Assembly: GCA_033297205.1 (NCBI GenBank) | Contig: MU859209.1 | Location: 27,188 to 91,187, forward strand | Length of the DNA: 64,000 nucleotides | Direction: 5' to 3' | Origin: Pseudoneurospora amorphoporcata | Taxonomy: Eukaryota; Ascomycota; Sordariomycetes; Sordariales; Sordariaceae | In this document: in pieces, positions 59,081 to 64,000 of the stretch | How the letters are laid out: each line of letters begins with the position of its first letter | How positions within the stretch are numbered: position 1 is the stretch's first letter | Program-made: the position numbers and the translations under genes | The notes under the pieces: generated by a model | The model's database searches: none | The model's input: only the letters and a program-made list of their open reading frames with translations | Told to the model about the DNA's origin: nothing

Positions 59081-60461
59081 TTTGTCTGATTGATTGATTG
59101 TTGGTATTAATTATGGTATTATATGGTGGTGGTAATAATAGAGAAGAAAAAGACTAGAGTTGGAGCAGTGAAGGGCAGGAGGAGAGAAGCGAAGTGTGGT
59201 TGGTGTGTGAAACGAATGGACTGGTTCGAAAGCGACGAAGAGAACAAGAGAGGAAGAGAGGGGGAGGAAAAGGAAGTGATGGGCTGGCGAAAAAGACCAA
59301 GTAATATAAAACTTAAACATGCGAAAAAAAGGGGGCTCCTATAGACTCCCTTTCTTACCACGAGATTACACGTCATTTCAGACAAACGACGCCGGCCCCG
59401 TCCAGTTTCGTGCGCGGTGTGCTAATTCCAGAAACAATCGAATTTCCCTTGACTCCATCGAGACCAGGTGCGCGAAACGACAAAAAGAAAGGTCGAACAG
59501 GCACACAAGTCACGTCCAGGTCCAGGGCGTGGAAATCCAGGTACCAAGCAGGGGTTTGAATAGTGAAATAGGCGTGAAAAGGGCGCCAAGAGCTGATCAA
59601 ACCAAAAAAAACAAGGGGCGGGCCGGGGATGCATTGTGCTCGACACTAAAAGTGTCCCCCTGAGCGGAGCCCCAGTGGGAGGGAATCCAGAGGAGGAGAT
59701 CGGATCCAATGGATGTTCTAGCGGATAATAAACCGCCCGCCAAGACAACCAAACAAGGCCTGAAATCATCACCAGGGGGGAAAACAAGCGAGGGGGCCCG
59801 GGCAGCTGGGAAATTAGATCCATCCACATCACTAGATTAAGATCCGAACGAAGGCTTGTTTGCCACAACAAGAGCCAAGTTTCCATCAAAATTGAGAGCC
59901 TCTCCTAAAGTGGTTCCCCAAAATTCATGGTAGAAGGGCGGATCTCCGATCATTGCTGCTGGATCTCGGGATCTTCATGACTCGTTTCGCTGCTGATCGG
60001 GCATGGAAATCCAACCTAACTTTTGGGTCGATTGCTATTCGCTGTGTCATGTAAATGTTTCCAAAACAACGGTATTCCATCTCGCCATCTGATTAATATT
60101 GATAGCGGCTCCCTGCGACTGTCATGCTCGTCGCTCGTCGCTTCTTCTTCTTTTTTGTTTTTTTTTTTGTTTGGATTCTGTCTCAGTTGCCACTTGCTAG
60201 ACTAGGGCAGAGGTGCAGTGCAAGTAACGTGTTCATCCCTTGCTTCGTGTCATCCAGTTGTTGTACGATGCGCAGACGTCCCAGATGAGGCGTGTCGAGT
60301 TGTACTTGCTTTTGCTTCCATTCCAGACAAGGGTTAGATATGCCAGGGCCTAATGCTTGCTTGCGACTCAGGAGGACGGGAAAGCGAATCGCCATCTCAT
60401 CCAACCATCACCGCCACCAGCACCACCACCACCGTCAGATACCCGACACACCAAATCGACA
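59081..60461. other. Intergenic region between two minus-strand genes
   Basis: Holds the upstream region of the 58442-59080 gene and the 3' flank of the DUF1308 gene. Purine-rich on the plus strand near 59130-59300 (CT-rich for the minus-strand gene, as expected of a leader). T-run near 60150-60172. No gene seen. Confidence 0.5.
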
Positions 60462-62579
60462 TCACGACTGCTCCTCTTCCTCTTGATCCATAATATCCTC
60501 CTCCCCTTCACCATCCTCGATATCCTTACCACCAGGATTCCTCTGCCCCCTCTCCTCCCTCGTCTGCAGCTTTCTCCCAAAACTCTGCTTATCCGCATGT
60601 CCAACCCCCTCCCAAGTCTTGGTGTCCGGCAACCCATACGTGCTGATTCCTCTCCCCCACGTCGTCCAGGGATTCGTCCACCTTATCACCTGCCACGGTA
60701 CCTGTATTATCTTGCCGTCCTTGTCCTTAGTGGTGCATTCATCGTCCTCGGCAACTATCAACGCTTTCCAGTCTCGCGGCTTGTCTCTGTGAATCAAATA
60801 ACCTCCTAGGTGACGGTGCCAGATATCTGGAGGGATCTCGTTATTGTTCTTCTTTGCGACGTTTTTGCCTTGGCGATAATCATCTTGGGGAGGTGCTGTC
60901 CAATGCGTGGCTAGCGAGAGACGGATCTGGCGCTCGATGCCGCGGTGGCCCGTGATTGTCGTTAGGCCATTTACCCATCCGTAGAGATAGACGGAGCGAT
61001 TCAGCCTTGACAAATCGTTGGCGACGCCGAGGGCCATGGGCGGGAGCTTGCCTTGTTCGATTAGAGGGGAGACTTGTTCGAGTTCGATGTCGTCGACGAT
61101 TTCGACGGGGAGATGCAGATCATCGGGGACCGGGACAGCGGACCAGCGCTGCAGTTCCGCCCGGCGTTGTTCGGGGGTGAGACGGGCTGTTGGGAGGGGT
61201 TCGGAACTGTCTTCGGGACTGAGAAGAGCGGGGGGCGCATCGGGAGGCAAAATGAACGAAGCGCGCACCTCCTCCGAGTGCGTAGATATCGACGCGATCA
61301 ATTGGCGAAAGTATCGAGCTGCCAGACGGGTTGTCACCAGCTTCTTGCCCCTCAGCGCCGGGTACAACACCTTGGCCAGAATGTCCTCACGCGGCACCAG
61401 CTCATTACTGTCGGTCGTGTGGTCCGATACCGACCTGGCGATCACCTTTTGCTGGAACTTGGGCAGCAAATCGACGAGGCCGTGATGCAAGTCCGTCACT
61501 AGCGAGACCAGCACGCTCGGGTCGAGGTTGGCTGTGGGTGTGATGCGTCCGCAGTCGTCGGATACGAGGGGGTCGCGTTCGCCGACGAGGGCGGACAAAG
61601 CCGTGTCGAGCGATGGGGGCGCGTCGGCGAGGAGGGGGCTGTCGGCGCAACTGACCGTCACAGAAACATCATCGCCACCGATCCTTTCGCGAATGTATTG
61701 CAGCATCCTGTCCACGGGCTCGGACTCGCCATCGCGCAGGCCCGGAAGAAGGAGGTGAATATGATGGCAGTGGTTCCACCTTGCAGCGAGGATGATCTTT
61801 TTGATGGACTCGGCGAACTCGGTATTCCCCAGCGCTTCCGAGACGCCGTTTCTGCCCGCGATCCCGTTCCCATTCCCATCGTGTTGGTTCTCGTCATTGC
61901 TGTATGCCGTATCATGCTCCTCCTCCTCCTCTTCTTCATCGCTCTCCCATCCATCCACCGCGATTTGGTAGGCTAGCGTCTTTTGCGAGATGGAAACAAA
62001 CTTCAACCACGTCGCTCCGCTATCAATAACGGCGTCAACAGCAATCGGCCTTTCCAGCAGGGGTTTGTCTTTGTAGGACAACCACCCATCTCCAGAAGGC
62101 ATGGGCTGCTTCGGGCTTCTCGCGAACTCCTTGTTAATAGCCACGAGGCCGCGACACTTTTTGATGACGGACCACCTGTCGTCCCAGCAGCAACTGCGCA
62201 TGCCGAAGTACTGGGCGGGGGTGAAGAGCGGTTTCGCCTCCACTTCTTTGGTATCGTCATCGTTGTCCGATCCGGTCGAGGGAGGAGAAGGAAGTGATGG
62301 TTGCGACGCCTTCTTGGCTTTGAGCTTATCGAGGGTGCGCTGTTGGACTTTGAGGAGGGTATAGAGGCCGCGGATCGGCTTCGACGCTGACTCGGCTTTG
62401 GTATGGAGCTGGGAAAGCTCATCGACGCAGGCCGTCCATTGTTCTATCAGGGCTTCGATGCATTCTTGGAGAGCGGCACCCTCGAGTGGTTCGCCGCGAT
62501 GTTCGTGATACGACTTGTGGCCGTTGCTGGGGGATTGCGATGGTGGTGCCCCTCCCTCGCTTTCGTTGTGCGCCGTCAT
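60462..62579 (-). CDS. DUF1308 / C7orf25-type protein (PIN-like domain)
   Basis: Intronless, 705 residues from the ATG at 62579. It resembles the eukaryotic family of human C7orf25 (UPF0415), whose C-terminal DUF1308 domain is considered PIN-like; the cellular role is not established. Visible parts: an N-terminal helical region (ECIEALIEQWTACVDELSQL), a conserved core with WDDRW at about 132-136 and VDAVIDSGATWLKFVSI at about 181-197, an acidic linker (SDEEEEEEE), then the DUF1308 part beginning near ITPTANLDPSVLVSLVTDLHHG and continuing past YPALRGKKLVTT. The C-terminus is charged and acidic (EEDIMDQEEEEQS). The frame stays open upstream to an ATG at 62840, but those 87 residues are Cys/His/Ser-rich and look like translated leader, so the inner ATG is preferred. 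Confidence 0.85.
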   Translation of the reverse strand: MTAHNESEGGAPPSQSPSNGHKSYHEHRGEPLEGAALQECIEALIEQWTACVDELSQLHTKAESASKPIRGLYTLLKVQQRTLDKLKAKKASQPSLPSPPSTGSDNDDDTKEVEAKPLFTPAQYFGMRSCCWDDRWSVIKKCRGLVAINKEFARSPKQPMPSGDGWLSYKDKPLLERPIAVDAVIDSGATWLKFVSISQKTLAYQIAVDGWESDEEEEEEEHDTAYSNDENQHDGNGNGIAGRNGVSEALGNTEFAESIKKIILAARWNHCHHIHLLLPGLRDGESEPVDRMLQYIRERIGGDDVSVTVSCADSPLLADAPPSLDTALSALVGERDPLVSDDCGRITPTANLDPSVLVSLVTDLHHGLVDLLPKFQQKVIARSVSDHTTDSNELVPREDILAKVLYPALRGKKLVTTRLAARYFRQLIASISTHSEEVRASFILPPDAPPALLSPEDSSEPLPTARLTPEQRRAELQRWSAVPVPDDLHLPVEIVDDIELEQVSPLIEQGKLPPMALGVANDLSRLNRSVYLYGWVNGLTTITGHRGIERQIRLSLATHWTAPPQDDYRQGKNVAKKNNNEIPPDIWHRHLGGYLIHRDKPRDWKALIVAEDDECTTKDKDGKIIQVPWQVIRWTNPWTTWGRGISTYGLPDTKTWEGVGHADKQSFGRKLQTREERGQRNPGGKDIEDGEGEEDIMDQEEEEQS

Positions 62580-63454
62580 GTGCGCCGTGGGTCTGCCGGT
62601 CTTGCTGGGGTAAGGATGCCTAGGTAAGTTATGCCCGCAAGAGATGCAATTAAGTCGGAGGTGAAAATGAAACGTGGTGCAAGACTGTTTGCAAAAACAG
62701 TGGAATAAGGGAGATTCCAGCACTGGCAAGCGCAGTGACACATTCACGACAGCGCATTTGGCAGAGGGGTAACAGTCATTATTGCAGTGGGGCCAGCTGC
62801 GGACAGCTGTGAATGTGATCGCGAAGCTCGGACTGGTCAAGGGTTAGGGTATTTCCAGGGGCCAAGTGTAAGTGATGCATGCCCCTTTCAACAACTTGCG
62901 AGAAGAAAATTAGCAAAAAATCAGCAATGGCTATATCTGAGGGGGTTAAGAGATAACCAAGTAGGAAGAGAATAGTTCTGTTTTTTACGGCCTTAATTTA
63001 TATGGTACAGCTGGATTTCAAGCTATGACAGCGGAGTGTCCCAGCAGTGTGTGTGAGCTAATCAACGATGCGATCCATTATCCATCGGATTCCGCCCACC
63101 ACTTCCCGCTGTGACATTTTGCCTCTCTTGTGACCCTCACAGCTATCTAGGTATGTTTCCGTTAATGTTCTTTCCGCGCTGCCTCGTTATTTACATGAAT
63201 ACCTATGCTCCAATAGTGCCATGTGAGCCAGTAGCTCACCGTCCTGCCTGCTTGGTTCCCATATTCCGAAGATGACAGCCCGATAGGTACCTGTCAACTC
63301 CTGGCTAATCCATCCTCCATTCCAGATCCCCCTGATGATGCTTGCTTGTGTCCCAAACCCATTTCATGTCCATGTCCATGTCCATGTCCATGCATTGCTG
63401 AGATCCATTGTCGTTCCTGATCCTCTCCCAGAGCAGAACCCGTGCCCTCAATTC
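62580..63454. other. Intergenic region at the right end
   Basis: Leader and promoter of the DUF1308 gene plus the spacer to the right-edge ORF. An (ATGTCC)n tract lies at about 63365-63391. TACC words near 63285. No other gene seen. Confidence 0.5.
63365..63391. repeat. (ATGTCC)n microsatellite
   Basis: About four consecutive ATGTCC units. Confidence 0.85.
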
Positions 63455-63907
63455 TCAAAAAGAGCAACTGTACCTCCTCATCCTCTTCATGTTCTCTCCC
63501 TTCACTTCCCTCAACTCAAAAGCGCAACTGTACCTCCTCATCCTCTTCTTCCCTCCCTTCACCTCCCTCACCTCCCTCACCTCCCTCACCTCCCTCACCT
63601 CCCCCACCTCCCTCACCTCCCTCACCTCCCTCTCCCTCTCCACCCTTGCCAGATTCAAGCTCAGCACAAAAACCATGTACTCCGTCAAAACCATGACAAA
63701 CTCCTCCAGGCGCAACTGGCCCCAATCCCCCAGCTGGCCCCTCAAGCTTCCCCTACGCACCATGTACCCGACCACGTCCCGCCATCTCTTGTCATGTCTT
63801 TCCGCTCTGGCTCTGGCCGCCGCCGCCGCTGCTGCTCTGCTGTTGTTTTCTTTGTTGTTGGAGAAGACGCCGACGCCATAGTCTTCGATCTCGATGGCTT
63901 CGTCCAT
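63455..63907 (-). CDS. Small right-edge ORF, unrecognised, with 9-bp minisatellite
   Basis: An ATG at 63907 opens 150 codons to a stop at 63455. The first half looks protein-like: acidic start (MDEAIEIEDYG), an Ala/Arg run, RWRDVVGYMVRRGSLRGQLGDW and a hydrophobic, perhaps membrane-associated segment (EEFVMVLTEYMVFVLSLNLA). The second half is a translated 9-bp minisatellite giving Glu-Val-Arg repeats. I do not recognise it. TGACGTCA (63973-63980) and a TATAA-like word (63984-63990) lie upstream, and AACCCTAACCCAG upstream could be an intron end. The gene may therefore have a first exon outside the window. Moderate to low confidence. Confidence 0.4.
   Translation of the reverse strand: MDEAIEIEDYGVGVFSNNKENNSRAAAAAAARARAERHDKRWRDVVGYMVRRGSLRGQLGDWGQLRLEEFVMVLTEYMVFVLSLNLARVEREREVREVREVGEVREVREVREVREVKGGKKRMRRYSCAFELREVKGENMKRMRRYSCSF
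63555..63637. repeat. 9-bp minisatellite (CTCACCTCC)n
   Basis: About nine units of a CTCACCTCC-type 9-mer with minor variants. It lies within the minus-strand right-edge ORF, where it encodes Glu-Val-Arg repeats. Confidence 0.88.
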
Positions 63908-64000
63908 TGTCACACGGACATTTGCCTACAGTTCTGGGTTAGGGTTTCCAAGGCTAACAGAACCTCAACGCTTGACGTCAGCCTTATAAGTGCCGCTGTA

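Noticed and set aside
58403..59089. 228-codon Leu/Val-rich frame on the plus strand
   Set aside because: Looks like a membrane protein only because it mirrors Glu/Lys/Gln codons of the minus-strand gene.

Overview
This looks like nuclear DNA from a filamentous ascomycete, most likely Sordariales close to Neurospora or Sordaria. The evidence is short spliceosomal introns (about 60-110 nt) with GTRNGT-like donors and CTAAC/CTGAC-like branch sites, codons that favour C or G at the third position, CT-rich leaders before start codons, many intergenic TACC/GGTA and TACCTAGGTA words, and a secreted feruloyl esterase that closely resembles what I recall of the type D enzyme of Neurospora. The genus is inferred, not proven.

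Layout. Bases 1-683 are the 3' end of a gene that starts outside the window. A type D feruloyl esterase gene lies at 2052-2924. From about 2.9 to 31.8 kb I find no convincing protein gene. That 29-kb desert has mixed base composition, many simple repeats, a 67-bp tandem repeat and, right beside it, a stretch of about 225 nt with several strong nested helices (27668-27890) that may be a structured RNA. A leader of about 2 kb then precedes a glycogen-targeting type-1 phosphatase subunit with an RVxF motif and a CBM21 domain (33997-36697). A diverged repeat of about 330-360 bp occurs at 969-1328 and, inverted, at 38177-38509, so it brackets the esterase, the desert and the CBM21 gene.

The right half (39-64 kb) has ordinary fungal gene density: an unrecognised three-exon gene (minus), an aldo/keto reductase, an Xaa-Pro aminopeptidase with a possible mitochondrial presequence, an epoxide hydrolase with a duplicated upstream segment, a short-chain dehydrogenase/reductase, an unrecognised gene interrupted by a one-base shift in a T7 run, two tandem paralogous secreted six-cysteine proteins, tRNA-Ser(AGA), a disordered acidic/basic protein (minus), a DUF1308/C7orf25-type protein (minus) and a small ORF at the right edge with a 9-bp minisatellite.

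Functional links are loose. The reductase, epoxide hydrolase and SDR could belong to detoxification or small-molecule metabolism, but there is no core biosynthetic gene here. The most distinctive items are the bracketing inverted repeat, the gene desert with its structured segment, and the secreted cysteine-rich pair.
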